64,000 bases of DNA from Tomocerus qinae (lineage: Eukaryota > Arthropoda > Collembola > Entomobryomorpha > Tomoceridae): contig JAECZT010000008.1 in NCBI GenBank assembly GCA_020055645.1, positions 1,054,001 to 1,118,000 on the forward strand, given 5' to 3'. How positions within the stretch are numbered: position 1 is the first letter of the stretch; each line of letters begins with the position of its first letter. The notes under the pieces were generated by a model. It was not told the DNA's origin. It saw only the letters and a program-made list of their open reading frames with translations, and ran no database searches. Position numbers and translations under genes: made by a program. This document shows positions 11,316 through 24,941 of the stretch, one piece after another.

Positions 11316-13380
11316 AATTATTTTTTAAACTTTTTGGCTCGTAAAAGTATTAAATCATGAATTTCAACTCTTGAAAATTATTTTTTAAACTTTTTGCCTC
11401 GTACAAGTTTAAAAAATAATTAAAACTGTAAATGTTATTTGTAGGCTTTTTGGCTCGTACAAGTATTAAATCATGAATTTCAACTCTTGAAAATTATTTT
11501 TTAAACTTTTTGGCTCGTAAAAGTATTAAATCATGAATTTCAACTCTTGAAAATTATTTTTTAAACTTTTTGCCTCGTACAAGTTTAAAAAATAACTAAA
11601 ACTGTAAATGTTATTTGTAGGCTTTTTGGCTCGTACAAGTATTAAATCATGAATTTCAACTCTTGAAAATTATTTTTTAAACTTTTTGGCTCGTACAAGT
11701 ATTAAATCATGAGTTTCAACTCTTGAAAATTATTTTTTAAACTTTTTGCCTCGTACAAGTTTAAAAAATAATTAAAACTGTGGAATGTTATTTTTAAGCT
11801 TTTTGGCTCGTATAAGTATTAAATCATGAATTTCCACTCTTGAAAATTATTTTTTAAGCTTTTTGGCTCGTACAAGTATTAAATCATGAATTTCAAATCT
11901 TGAAAATTATTTTTTAAACTTTTTGGCTCGTACAAGTATTAAATCATGAATTTCAACTCTTGAAAATTATTTTTTAAACTTTTTGGCTCGTACAAGTATT
12001 AAATCATGAATTTCAACTCTTGAAAATTATTTTTTAAACTTTTTGGCACGTACAAGTATTAAATCATGAATTTCAACTCTTGAAAATTATTTTTTAAACT
12101 GTTTGGCTCGTACAAGTATTAAATCATGAATTTCAATTCTTGAAAATTATTTTTTAAACTTTTTGCCTCGTACAAGTTTAAAAAATAATTAAAACTGTTG
12201 AATGTTATTTTTAAGCTTTTTGGCTCGTATAAGTATTAAATCATGAATTTCAACTCTTGAAAATTATTTTTTAAGCTTTTTGGCTCGTACAAGTATTAAA
12301 TCATGAATTTCAACTCTTAAAAATAATTTTTTAAATTTTTTGGCACGTACAAGTATTAAATCATGAGTTTCAACTCTTGAAAATTATTTTTTAAACTTTT
12401 TGCCTCGTACAAGTTTAAAAAATATTTAAAACTGTTGAATGTTATTTTTAAGCTTTTTGGCTCTTATAAGTATTAAATCATGAATTTCAACTCTTGAAAA
12501 TTATTTTTTAAGCTTTTTGGCTCGTACAAGTATTAAATCATGAATTTCAACTCTTTAAATTTATTTTTTAAATTTTTTGGCACGTACAAGTATTAAATCA
12601 TGAATTTCAACTCTTGAAAATTATTTTTTAAACTGTTTGGCTCGTACAAGTATTAAATCATGAATTTCAATTCTTGAAAATTATTTTTTAAACTTTTTGC
12701 CTCGTACAAGTTTAAAAAATAATTAAAACTGTTGAATGTTATTTTTAAGCTTTTTGGCTCGTACAAGTATTAAATCATGAATTTCAACTCTTGAAAATTA
12801 TTTTTTAAACTTTTTGGCTCGTAAAAGTATTAAATCATGAATTTCATCTCTTGAAAATTATTTTTTAAACTTTTTGCCTCGTACAAGTTTAAAAAATAAC
12901 TAAAACTGTAAATGTTATTTGTAGGCTTTTTGGCTCGTACAAGTATTAAATCATGAATTTCAACTCTTGAAAATTATTTTTTAAACTTTTTGGCTCGTAC
13001 AAGTATTAAATCATGAGTTTCAACTCTTGAAAATTATTTTTTAAACTTTTTGCCTCGTACAAGTTTAAAAAATAATTAATACTGTGGAATGTTATTTTTA
13101 AGCTTTTTGGCTCGTATAAGTATTAAATCATGAATTTCCACTCTTGAAAATTATTTTTTAAGCTTTTTGGCTCGTACAAGTATTAAATCATGAATTTCAA
13201 CTCTTGAAAATTATTTTTTAAACTTTTTGGCTCGTACAAGTATGAAATCATGAATTTCAACTCTTGAAAATTATTTTTTAAACTTTTTGGCTCGTACAAG
13301 TATTAAATCATGAATTTCAACTCTTGAAAATTATTTTTTAAACTTTTTGGCACGTACAAGTATTAAATCATGAATTTCAA
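11316..13380. repeat. 1,303-bp offset duplication zone
   Basis: The CTGTGGAATG marker appears at 11779 and 13082, 1,303 bp apart. Each is preceded by B2, A and a GAGTTTC A, and followed by a TTCCACTC A and a run through GGCACG and CTGTTTGG to CAATTCTTG. A further alpha-like piece (AATATTTAAAACTG at 12421) lies between. No non-repeat DNA is present. Confidence 0.75.
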
Positions 13381-14850
13381 CTCTTGAAAATTATTTTTTA
13401 AACTGTTTGGCTCGTACAAGTATTAAATCATGAATTTCAATTCTTGAAAATTATTTTTTAAACTTTTTGCCTCGTACAAGTTTAAAAAATAATTAAAACT
13501 GTTGAATGTTATTTTTAAGCTTTTTGGCTCGTTTAAGTATTAAATCATGAATTTCAACTCTTGAAAATTAATTTTTAAGCTTTTTGGCTCGTACAAGTAT
13601 TAAATCATGAATTTCAACTCTTGAAAATTATTTTTTAAACTTTTTATCTCGTACAAGTTTAAAAAATACTTAAAACTGTTGAATGTTATTTTTAAGCTTT
13701 TTGGCTCCTATAAGTATTAAATCATGAATTTCAACTCTTGAAAATTATTTTTTAAACTTTTTGGCTCGAACAAGCATTAAATCATGAATTTCAACTCTTG
13801 AAAATTATTTTTTTAGCTTTTTGCCTCGTACAAGTTTACAAAATAATTAAAACTGTAAATGTTATTTGTTGGCTTTTTGGCTCGTACAAGTATTAAATCA
13901 TGAATTTCAACTCTTGAAAATTATTTTTTAAACTTTTCGCCTCGTACAAGTTTAAAAAATAACTAAAACTGTAAATGTTATTTGTAGGCTTTTTGGCTCG
14001 TACAAGTATTAAATCATGAATTTCAACTCTTGACAATTATTTTTTAAGCTTTTTGGCTCGCACAAGTATTAAATCATGAATTTCAACTCTTAAAAATTAT
14101 TTTTTAAATTTTTTGGCACGTACAAGTATTAAATCATGAATTTCAACTCTTGAAAATTATTTTTTAAACTTTTTGGCTCGTACAAGTATTAAATCATGAA
14201 TTTCAATTCTTGAAAATTATTTTTTAAACCTTTTGCCTCGTACAAGTTTAAAAAATAATTAAAACTGTTGAATGTTATTTTTAAGCTTTTTGGCTCGTAT
14301 AAGTATTAAATCATGAATTTCAACTCTTGAAAATTATTTTTTAAGCTTTTTGGCTCGTACAAGTATTAAATCATGAATTTCAACTCTTGAAAATTATTTT
14401 TTAAACTGTTTGGCTCGTACAAGTATTAAATCATGAATTTCAATTCTTGAAAATTATTTTTTAAACTTTTTGCCTCGTACAAGTTTAAAAAATAATTAAA
14501 ACTGTTGAATGTTATTTTTAAGCTTTTTGCCTCGTTTAAGTATTAAATCATGAATTTCAACTCTTGAAAATTAATTTTTAAGCTTTTTGGCTCGTACAAG
14601 TATTAAATCATGAATTTCAACTTTTGAAAATTATTTTTTAAACTTTTTACCTCGTACAAGTTTAAAAAATAATTAAAACTGTTGAATGTTATTTTTAAGC
14701 TTTTTGGCTCCTATAAGTATTAAATCATGAATTTCAACTCTTGAAAATTATTTTTTAAACTTTTTGGCTCGAACAAGCATTAAATCATGAATTTCAACTC
14801 TTGAAAATTATTTTTTTTAGCTTTTTGCCTCGTACAAGCTTACAAAATAA
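13380..14850. repeat. 1,003-bp offset duplication
   Basis: Rare markers TTAATTTTTAAG (13568 and 14571) and GGCTCCTATAAG (CTCCTA at 13705 and 14708) repeat at exactly 1,003 bp. CGTTTAAG, CGAACAAGCATT and CTGTTTGG/CAATTCTTG keep the same order. The matching parts are about 13,380-13,840 and 14,383-14,843; the DNA between is ordinary A/B units. The left copy has TTTACAAAAT and the right CTTACAAAAT, so the two B4 forms are recent alleles of one unit. Confidence 0.8.
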
Positions 14851-15960
14851 TTAAAACTGTAAATGTTATTTGTTGGCTTTTTGGCTCGTATAAGTATTAA
14901 ATCATGAATTTCAACTCTTAAAAATTATTTTTTAAACTTTTCGCTTCGTACAAGTTTAAAAAATAACTAAAACTGTAAATGTTATTTGTAGGCTTTTTGG
15001 CTCGTACAAGTATTAAATCACGAATTTCAACTCTTGAAAATTATTTTTTAAACTTTTTGGCTCATACAAGTATTAAATCATGAGTTTCAACTCTTGAAAA
15101 TTATTTTTTAAACTGTTTGCCTCGTACAAGTTTAAAAAATAATTAAAACTGTTGAATGTTATTTTTAAGCTTTTTGGCTCGTATAAGTATTAAATCATGA
15201 ATTTCAACTCTTGAAAATTATTTTTTAAGCTTTTTGGCTCGTACAAGTATTAAATCATGAATTTCAACTCTTTAAAATTATTTTTTAAATTTTTTGGCAC
15301 GTACAAGTATTAAATCATGAATTTCAACTCTTGAAAAATATTTTTTAAACTTTTTGGCTCGTACAAGTATTAAATCATGAGTTTCAACTCTTGAAAATTA
15401 TTTTTTAAACTTTTTGGCTCGTACAAGTATTAAATCATGAGTTTCAACTCTTGAAAATTATTTTTTCAACTTTTTGCCTCGTACAAGTTTAAAAAATAAT
15501 TAAAACTGTTGAATGTTATTTTTAAGCTTTTTGGCTCGTATAAGTATTAAATCATGAATTTCAACTCTTGAAAATTATTTTTTAAGCTTTTTGGCACGCA
15601 CAAGTATTAAATCATGAATTTCAACTCTTAAAAATTATTTTTTAAATTTTTTGGCACGTACAAGTATTAAATCATGAATTTCAACTCTTGAAAATTATTT
15701 TTTAAACTTTTTGGCTCGTACAAGTATTAAATCATGAATTTCAATTCTTGAAAATTATTTTTTAAACCTTTTGTCTCGTACAAGTTTAAAAAATAATTAA
15801 AACTTTTGAATGTTATTTTTAAGCTTTTTGGCTCATACAAGTAATAAATCATGAATTTCAACTCTTGAAAATTATTTTTTAAACTTTTTGGCTCGTACAA
15901 GTATTAAATCATGAGTTTCAACTCTTGAAAATTATTTTTTAAACTTTTTGCCTCGTACAA
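14851..15960. repeat. A/B mosaic between the 1,003- and 2,058-bp duplications
   Basis: Mixed A and B units with GGCACGTAC, GAGTTTC and CTCATACAAG variants. No long period repeats inside this stretch, and no non-satellite sequence is seen. Confidence 0.75.
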
Positions 15961-18900
15961 GTTTAAAAAATAATTAAAACTGTTGAATGTTATTTTTAAG
16001 CTTTTTGGCTCGTATAAGTATTAAATCATGAATTTCAACTCTTGAAAATTATTTTTTAAGCTTTTTGGCTCGTACAAGTATTAAATCATGAATTTCAACT
16101 CTTGAAAATTATTTTTTAAACTTTTCGCCTCGTACAAGCTTAAAAAATAACTAAAACTTTAAATGTTATTTTTAAGCTTTTTGGCTCGTATAAGTATTAA
16201 ATCATGAATTTCAACTCTTGAAAATTATTTTTTAAACTTTTTGCCTCGTACAAGTTTAAAAAATAATTAAAACTGTTGAATACTATTTTTAAGCCTTTTG
16301 GCTCGTACAATTATTAAATCTTGAATTTCAACTCTTGAAAATTATTTTTTAAGCTTTTTGCCTCGTACAAGTTCAAAAAATAATTAAAACTGTTGAATGT
16401 TATTTTTAAGCTTTTTGGCTCGTATAAGCATTAAATCCTGAATTTCAACTCTTGAAAATTATTTTTTAAGCTTTTTGCCTCGTACAAGTTTAAAAAATAT
16501 TTAAAACTTTTGAATGTTGTTTCTAAGCTTTTTCGCTCGTACAAGTATTAAATCATGAATTTCAACTCTTGAAAATTATTTTTTAAACTTTTTGGCTCGC
16601 ACAAGTATTAAATCATGAATTTCAACTCTTGAAAATTATTTTTTAAACTTTTTGCCTCGTACAAGTTTAAAAAATAATTAAAACTGTTGAATATTATTTT
16701 TAAGCCTTTTGGCTCGTACAATTAATAAATCTTGAATTTCAACTTTTGAAAATTATTTTTTAAACTTTTTGGCTCGCACAAGTATTAAATCATGAATTTC
16801 AACTCTTGAAAATTATTTTTTTAGCTTTTTGCCTCGTACAAGTTTACAAAATAATTAAAACTGTAAATGTTATTTGTTGGCTTTTTGGCTCGTACAAGTA
16901 TTAAATCATGAATTTCAACTCTTGAAAATTATTTTTTAAACTTTTCGCCTCGTACAAGTTTAAAAAATAACTAAAACTGTAAATGTTATTTGTAGGCTTT
17001 TTGGCTCGTACAAGTATTAAATCATGAATTTCAACTCTTGACAATTATTTTTTAAGCTTTTTGGCTCGCACAAGTATTAAATCATGAATTTCAACTCTTG
17101 AAAATTATTTTTTAAATTTTTTGGCACGTACAAGTATTAAATCATGAATTTCAACTCTTGAAAATTATTTTTTAAACTTTTTGGCTCGTACAAGTATTAA
17201 ATCATGAATTTCAATTCTTGAAAATTATTTTTTAAACCTTTTGCCTCGTACAAGTTTAAAAAATAATTAAAACTGTTGAATGTTATTTTTAAGCTTTTTG
17301 GCTCGTATAAGTATTAAATCATGAATTTCAACTCTTGAAAATTATTTTTTAAGCTTTTTGGCTCGTACAAGTATTAAATCATGAATTTCAACTCTTGAAA
17401 ATTATTTTTTAAACTTTTTGCCTCGTACAAGTTTAAAAAATAATTAAAACTGTTGAATGTTATTTTTAAGCTTTTTGGCTCGTATAAGTATTAAATCATG
17501 AATTTCAACTCTTGAAAATTATTTTTTAAACTTTTTGGCTCGTACAAGTATTAAATCATGAATTTCAACTCTTGAAAATTATTTTTTAAACTTTTTGCCT
17601 CGTACAAGTTTAAAAAATAATTAAAACTGTTGAATACTATTTTTAAGCCTTTTGGCTCGTACAATTATTAAATCTTGAATTTCAACTCTTGAAAATTATT
17701 TTTTAAGCTTTTTGCCTCGTACAAGTTCAAAAAATAATTAAAACTGTTGAATGTTATTTTTAAGCTTTTTGGCTCGTATTAGCATTAAATCCTGAATTTC
17801 AACTCTTGAAAATTATTTTTTAAGCTTTTTGCCTCGTACAAGTTTAAAAAATATTTAAAACTTTTGAATGTTGTTTCTAAGCTTTTTCGCTCGTACAAGT
17901 ATTAAATCATGAATTTCAACTCTTGAAAATTATTTTTTAAACTTTTTGGCTCGCACAAGTATTAAATCATGAATTTCAACTCTTGAAAATTATTTTTTAA
18001 ACTTTTTGCCTCGTACAAGTTTAAAAAATAATTAAAACTGTTGAATGTTATTTTTAAGCTTTTTGGCTCGTATAAGTATTAAATCATGAATTTCAACTCT
18101 TGAAAATTATTTTTTAAGCTTTTTGGCTCGTACAAGTATTAAATCATGAATTTCAACTCTTGAAAATTATTTTTTAAACTTTTCGCCTAGTACAAGTTTA
18201 AAAAATAACTAAAACTTTAAATGTTATTTTTAAGCTTTTTGGCTCGTATAAGTATTAAATCATGAATTTCAACTCTTGAAAATTATTTTTTAAACTTTTT
18301 GCCTCGTACAAGTTTAAAAAATAATTAAAACTGTTGAATACTATTTTTAAGCCTTTTGGCTCGTACAATTATTAAATCTTGAATTTCAACTCTTGAAAAT
18401 TATTTTTTAAGCTTTTTGCCTCGTACAAGTTCAAAAAATAATTAAAACTGTTGAATGTTATTTTTAAGCTTTTTGGCTCGTATAAGCATTAAATCCTGAA
18501 TTTCAACTCTTGAAAATTATTTTTTAAGCTTTTTGCCTCGTTCAAGTTTAAAAAATATTTAAAACTTTTGAATGTTGTTTCTAAGCTTTTTCGCTCGTAC
18601 AAGTATTAAATCATGAATTTCAACTCTTGAAAATTATTTTTTAAACTTTTTGGCTCGCACAAGTATTAAATCATGAATTTCAACTCTTGAAAATTATTTT
18701 TTAAACTTTTTGCCTCGTACAAGTTTAAAAAATAATTAAAACTGTTGAATATTATTTTTAAGCCTTTTGGCTCGTACAATTATTAAATCTTGAATTTCAA
18801 CTCTTGAAAATTATTTTTTAAACTTTTTGGCTCGCACAAGTATTAAATCATGAATTTCAACTCTTGAAAATTATTTTTTTAGCTTTTTGCCTTGTACAAG

Positions 18901-20075
18901 TTTACAAAATAATTAAAACTGTAAATGTTATTTGTTGGCTTTTTGGCTCGTACAAGTATTAAATCATGAATTTCAACTCTTGAAAATTATTTTTTAAACT
19001 TTTCGCCTCGTACAAGTTTAAAAAATAACTAAAACTGTAAATGTTATTTGTAGGCTTTTTGGCTCGTACAAGTATTAAATCATGAATTTCAACTCTTGAC
19101 AATAATTTTTTAAGCTTTTTGGCTCGCACAAGTATTAAATCATGAATTTCAACTCTTAAAAATTATTTTTTAAATTTTTTGGCACGTACAAGTATTAAAT
19201 CATGAATTTCAACTCTTGAAAATTATTTTTTAAACTTTTTGGCTCGTACAAGTATTAAATCATGAATTTCAATTCTTGAAAATTATTTTTTAAACTTTTC
19301 GCCTCGTACAAGTTTAAAAAATAACTAAAACTGTAAATGTTATTTTTAAGCTTTTTGGCTCGTATAAGTATTAAATCATGAATTTCAACTCTTGAAAATT
19401 ATTTTTTAAACTTTTTGGCTCGTACAAGTATTAAATCATGAATTTCAACTCTTGAAAATTATTTTTTAAACTTTTTGCCTCGTACAAGTTTAAAAAATAA
19501 TAAAAACTGTTGAATGTTATTTTTAAGCTTTTTGGCTCGTATAAGTATTAAATCATGAATTTCAACTCTTGAAAATTATTTTTTAAACTTTTTGGCTCGT
19601 ACAAGTATTAAATCATGAATTTCAACTCTTGAAAATTATTTTTTAAACTTTTTGGCTCGTACAAGTTTAAAAAATAATTAAAACTGTTGAATACTATTTT
19701 TAAGCCTTTTGGCGCGTACAATTATTAAATCTTGAATTTCAACTCTTGAAAATTATTTTTTAAGCTTTTTGCCTCGTACAAGTTCAAAAAATAATTAAAA
19801 CTGTTGAATGTTATTTTTAAGCTTTTTGGCTCGTATTAGCATTAAATCCTGAATTTCAACTCTTGAAAATTATTTTTTAAGCTTTTTGCCTCGTACAAGT
19901 TTAAAAAATATTTAAAACTTTTGAATGTTGTTTCTAAGCTTTTTCGCTCGTACAAGTATTAAATCATGAATTTCAACTCTTGAAAATTATTTTTTAAACT
20001 TTTTGGCTCGCACAAGTATTAAATCATGAATTTCAACTCTTGAAAATTATTTTTTAAACTTTTTGCCTCGTACAA
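15960..20075. repeat. Tandem duplication of about 2,058 bp
   Basis: Two copies, near 15,960-18,017 and 18,018-20,075. The marker B with GTTGTTTCTAAGC occurs at 16516 and 18574 (2,058 apart) and at 17870 and 19927 (2,057). TTTACAAAAT occurs at 16843 and 18901 (2,058). B with AACTTTAAATG occurs near 16,150 and 18,208. Inside each copy lies the GTTGTTTCTAAGC - TTTTCGCTCG - CGCACAAG cassette that is amplified in the next 20 kb. Confidence 0.82.
17414..17590. repeat. Canonical B-A1-A2 trimer, 177 bp
   Basis: B at 17414-17470, A1 (CGTATAAG) at 17471-17530 and A2 (CGTACAAG) at 17531-17590, followed directly by the next B at 17591. This order recurs throughout the window. Longer local orders are made by adding or dropping A units or by inserting single B-A pairs. 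The 177-bp length is close to a nucleosome plus linker; any phasing role is inference. Confidence 0.9.
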
Positions 20076-20253
20076 GTTTAAAAAATAATTAAAACTGTTG
20101 AATATTATTTTTAAGCCTTTTGGCTCGTACAATTATTAAATCTTGAATTTCAACTCTTGAAAATTATTTTTTAAACTTTTTGGCTCGCACAAGTATTAAA
20201 TCATGAATTTCAACTCTTGAAAATTATTTTTTTAGCTTTTTGCCTCGTACAAG

Positions 20254-23200
20254 TTTACAAAATAATTAAAACTGTAAATGTTATTTGTTGGCTTTTTGGC
20301 TCGTACAAGTATTAAATCATGAATTTCAACTCTTGAAAATTATTTTTTAAGCTTTTTGGCTCGCACAAGTATTAAATCATGAATTTCAACTCTTAAAAAT
20401 TATTTTTTAAATTTTTTGGCACGTACAAGTATTAAATCATGAATTTCAACTCTTGAAAATTATTTTTTAAACCTTTTGCCTCGTACAAGTTTAAAAAATA
20501 ATTAAAACTGTTGAATGTTATTTTTAAGCTTTTTGGCTCGTATAAGTATTAAATCATGAATTTCAACTCTTGAAAATTATTTTTTAAGCTTTTTGGCTCG
20601 TACAAGTATTAAATCATGAATTTCAACTATTGAAAATTATTTTTTAAACTTTTTGCCTCGTACAAGTTTAAAAAATAATTAAAACTGTTGAATGTTATTT
20701 TTAAGCTTTTTGGCTCGTATAAGTATTAAATCATGAATTTCAACTCTTGAAAATTATTTTTTAAACTTTTTGGCTCGTACAAGTATTAAATCATGAATTT
20801 CAACTCTTGAAAATTATTTTTTAAACTTTTTGCCTCGTACAAGTTTAAAAAATAATTAAAACTGTTGAATACTATTTTTAAGCCTTTTGGCTCGTACAAT
20901 TATTAAATCTTGAATTTCAACTCTTGAAAATTATTTTTTAAGCTTTTTGCCTCGTACAAGTTCAAAAAATAATTAAAACTGTTGAATGTTATTTTTAAGC
21001 TTTTTGGCTCGTATAAGCATTAAATCCTGAATTTCAACTCTTGAAAATTATTTTTTAAGCTTTTTGCCTCGTACAAGTTTAAAAAATATTTAAAACTTTT
21101 GAATGTTGTTTCTAAGCTTTTTCGCTCGTACAAGTATTAAATCATGAATTTCAACTCTTGAAAATTATTTTTTAAACTTTTTGGCTCGCACAAGTATTAA
21201 ATCATGAATTTCAACTCTTGAAAATTATTTTTTAAACTTTTTGCCTCGTACAAGTTTAAAAAATAATTAAAACTGTTGAATATTATTTTTAAGCCTTTTG
21301 GCTCGTACAATTATTAAATCTTGAATTTCAACTCATGAAAATTATTTTTTAAACTTTTTGGCTCGCACAAGTATTAAATCATGAATTTCAACTCTTGAAA
21401 ATTATTTTTTTAGCTTTTTGCCTCGTACAAGTTTACAAAATAATTAAAACTGTAAATGTTATTTGTTGGCTTTTTGGCTCGTACAAGTATTAAATCATGA
21501 ATTTCAACTCTTGAAAATTATTTTTTAAACTTTTCGCCTCGTACAAGTTTAAAAAATAACTAAAACTGTAAATGTTATTTGTAGGCTTTTTTGCTCGTAC
21601 AAGTATTAAATCATGAATTTCAACTCTTGAAAATTATTTTTTAAACTTTTTGGCTCGTACAAGTATTAAATCATGAGTTTCAACTCTTGAAAATTATTTT
21701 TTAAACTTTTTGCCTCGTACAAGTTTAAAAAATAATTAAAACTGTTGAATGTTATTTTTAAGCTTTTTGGCTCGTATAAGTATTAAATCATGAATTTCAA
21801 CTCTTGAAAATTATTTTTTAAGCTTTTTGGCTCGTACAAGTATTAAATCATGAATTTCAACTCTTGAAAATTATTTTTTAAACTTTTCGCCTCGTACAAG
21901 TTTAAAAAATAACTAAAACTTTAAATGTTATTTTTAAGCTTTTTGGCTCGTATAAGTATTAAATCATGAATTTCAACTCTTGAAAATTATTTTTTAAACT
22001 TTTTGCCTCGTACAAGTTTAAAAAATAATTAAAACTGTTGAATACTATTTTTAAGCCTTTTGGCTCGTACAATTATTAAATCTTGAATTTCAACTCTTGA
22101 AAATTATTTTTTAAGCTTTTTGCCTCGTACAAGTTAAAAAAATAATTAAAACTGTTGAATGTTATTTTTAAGCTTTTTGGCTCGTATAAGCATTAAATCC
22201 TGAATTTCAACTCTTGAAAATTATTTTTTAAGCTTTTTGCCTCGTACAAGTTTAAAAAATATTTAAAACTTTTGAATGTTGTTTCTAAGCTTTTTCGCTC
22301 GTACAAGTATTAAATCATGAATTTCAACTCTTGAAAATTATTTTTTAAACTTTTTGGCTCGCACAAGTATTAAATCATGAATTTCAACTCTTGAAAATTA
22401 TTTTTTAAACTTTTTGCCTCGTACAAGTTTAAAAAATAATTAAAACTGTTGAATATTATTTTTAAGCCTTTTGGCTCGTACAATTATTAAATCTTGAATT
22501 TCAACTCATGAAAATTATTTTTTAAACTTTTTGGCTCGCACAAGTATTAAATCATGAATTTCAACTCTTGAAAATTATTTTTTTAGCTTTTTGCCTCGTA
22601 CAAGTTTACAAAATAATTAAAACTGTAAATGTTATTTGTTGGCTTTTTGGCTCGTACAAGTATTAAATCATGAATTTCAACTCTTGAAAATTATTTTTTA
22701 AACTTTTCGCCTCGTACAAGTTTAAAAAATAACTAAAACTGTAAATGTTATTTGTAGGCTTTTTGGCTCGTACAAGTATTAAATCATGAATTTCAACTCT
22801 TGAAAATTATTTTTTAAACTTTTTGGCTCGTACAAGTATTAAATCATGAGTTTCAACTCTTGAAAATTATTTTAAACTTTTTGCCTCGTACAAGTTTAAA
22901 AAATAATTAAAACTGTTGAATGTTATTTTTAAGCTTTTTGGCTCGTATAAGTATTAAATCATGAATTTCAACTCTTGAAAATTATTTTTTAAGCTTTTTG
23001 GCTCGTACAAGTATTAAATCATGAATTTCAACTCTTGAAAATTATTTTTTAAACTTTTCGCCTCGTACAAGTTTAAAAAATAACTAAAACTTTAAATGTT
23101 ATTTTTAAGCTTTTTGGCTCGTATAAGTATTAAATCATGAATTTCAACTCTTGAAAATTATTTTTTAAACTTTTTGCCTCGTACAAGTTTAAAAAATAAT

Positions 23201-23775
23201 TAAAACTGTTGAATACTATTTTTAAGCCTTTTGGCTCGTACATTTATTAAATTTTGAATTTCAACTCTTGAAAATTATTTTTTAAGCTTTTTGCCTCGTA
23301 CAAGTTAAAAAAATAATTAAAACTGTTGAATGTTATTTTTAAGCTTTTTGGCTCGTATAAGCATTAAATCCTGAATTTCAACTCTTGAAAATTATTTTTT
23401 AAGCTTTTTGCCTCGTACAAGTTTAAAAAATATTTAAAACTTTTGAATGTTGTTTCTAAGCTTTTTCGCTCGTACAAGTATTAAATCATGAATTTCAACT
23501 CTTGAAAATTATTTTTTAAACTTTTTGGCTCGCACAAGTATTAAATCATGAATTTCAACTCTTGAAAATTATTTTTTAAACTTTTTGCCTCGTACAAGTT
23601 TAAAAAATAATTAAAACTGTTGAATATTATTTTTAAGCCTTTTGGCTCGTACAATTATTAAATCTTGAATTTCAACTCTTGAAAATTATTTTTTAAACTT
23701 TTTGGCTCGCACAAGTATTAAATCATGAATTTCAACTCTTGAAAATTATTTTTTTAGCTTTTTGCCTCGTACAAG
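20254..23775. repeat. 20-monomer higher-order repeat, three copies of about 1.17 kb
   Basis: TTTACAAAAT recurs at 20254, 21432, 22605 and 23776 (1,178, 1,173 and 1,171 bp). GTTGTTTCTAAGC recurs in step at 19927, 21105, 22278 and 23449, with the same three intervals. Copies two and three share AACTCATG changes and the GTTAAAAAAATAA form of B absent from the first, so the units are still diverging. The small length steps come from single-base changes and B/B2 exchange. Confidence 0.85.
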
Positions 23776-23873
23776 TTTACAAAATAATTAAAACTGTAAA
23801 TGTTATTTGTTGGCTTTTTGGCTCGTACAAGTATTAAATCATGAATTTCAACTCTTGAAAATTATTTTTTAAA

Positions 23874-24941
23874 CCTTTTGCCTCGTACAAGTTTAAAAAA
23901 TAATTAAAACTGTTGAATGTTATTTTTAAGCTTTTTGGCTCGTATAAGTATTAAATCATGAATTTCAACTCTTGAAAATTATTTTTTAAGCTTTTTGGCT
24001 CGTACAAGTATTAAATCATGAATTTCAACTCTTGAAAATTATTTTTTAAACTTTTTGCCTCGTACAAGTTTAAAAAATAATTAAAACTGTTGAATGTTAT
24101 TTTTAAGCTTTTTGGCTCGTATAAGTATTAAATCATGAATTTCAACTCTTGAAAATTATTTTTTAAACTTTTTGGCTCGTACAAGTATTAAATCATGAAT
24201 TTCAACTCTTGAAAATTATTTTTTAAGCTTTTTGGCTCGCATAAGTATTAAATCATGAATTTCAACTCTTAAAAATTATTTTTTTTATTTTTTGGCACGT
24301 ACAAGTATTAAATCATGAATTTCAACTCTTGAAAATTATTTTTTAAACTTTTTGGCTCGTACAAGTATTAAATCATGAATTTCAATTCTTGAAAATTATT
24401 TTTTAAACCTTTTGCCTCGTACAAGTTTAAAAAATAATTAAAACTGTTGAATGTTATTTTTAAGCTTTTTGGCTCGTATAAGTATTAAATCATGAATTTC
24501 AACTCTTGAAAATTATTTTTTAAGCTTTTTGGCTCGTACAAGTATTAAATCATGAATTTCAACTCTTGAAAATTATTTTTTAAACTTTTTGCCTCGTACA
24601 AGTTTAAAAAATAATTAAAACTGTTGAATGTTATTTTTAAGCTTTTTGGCTCGTATAAGTATTAAATCATGAATTTCAACTCTTGAAAATTATTTTTTAA
24701 ACTTTTTGGCTCGTACAAGTATTAAATCATGAATTTCAACTCTTGAAAATTATTTTTTAAGCTTTTTGGCTCGCATAAGTATTAAATCATGAATTTCAAC
24801 TCTTAAAAATTATTTTTTTTATTTTTTGGCACGTACAAGTATTAAATCATGAATTTCAACTCTTGAAAATTATTTTTTAAACTTTTTGGCTCGTACAAGT
24901 ATTAAATCATGAATTTCAATTCTTGAAAATTATTTTTTAAA
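23874..24941. repeat. 534-bp (9-monomer) tandem duplication
   Basis: The unit starting at AAACCTTTTGCC recurs at 23874, 24408 and 24942, exactly 534 bp apart (seven A + two B = 534). Each full copy has the rare pair GCTCGCATAAG then TTTTTTTTATTTTTTGGCACG (CTCGC at 24236 and 24770). A partial third copy starts at 24942. It sits inside the larger 20-monomer array and accounts for the long 1,949-bp interval there. Confidence 0.88.
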
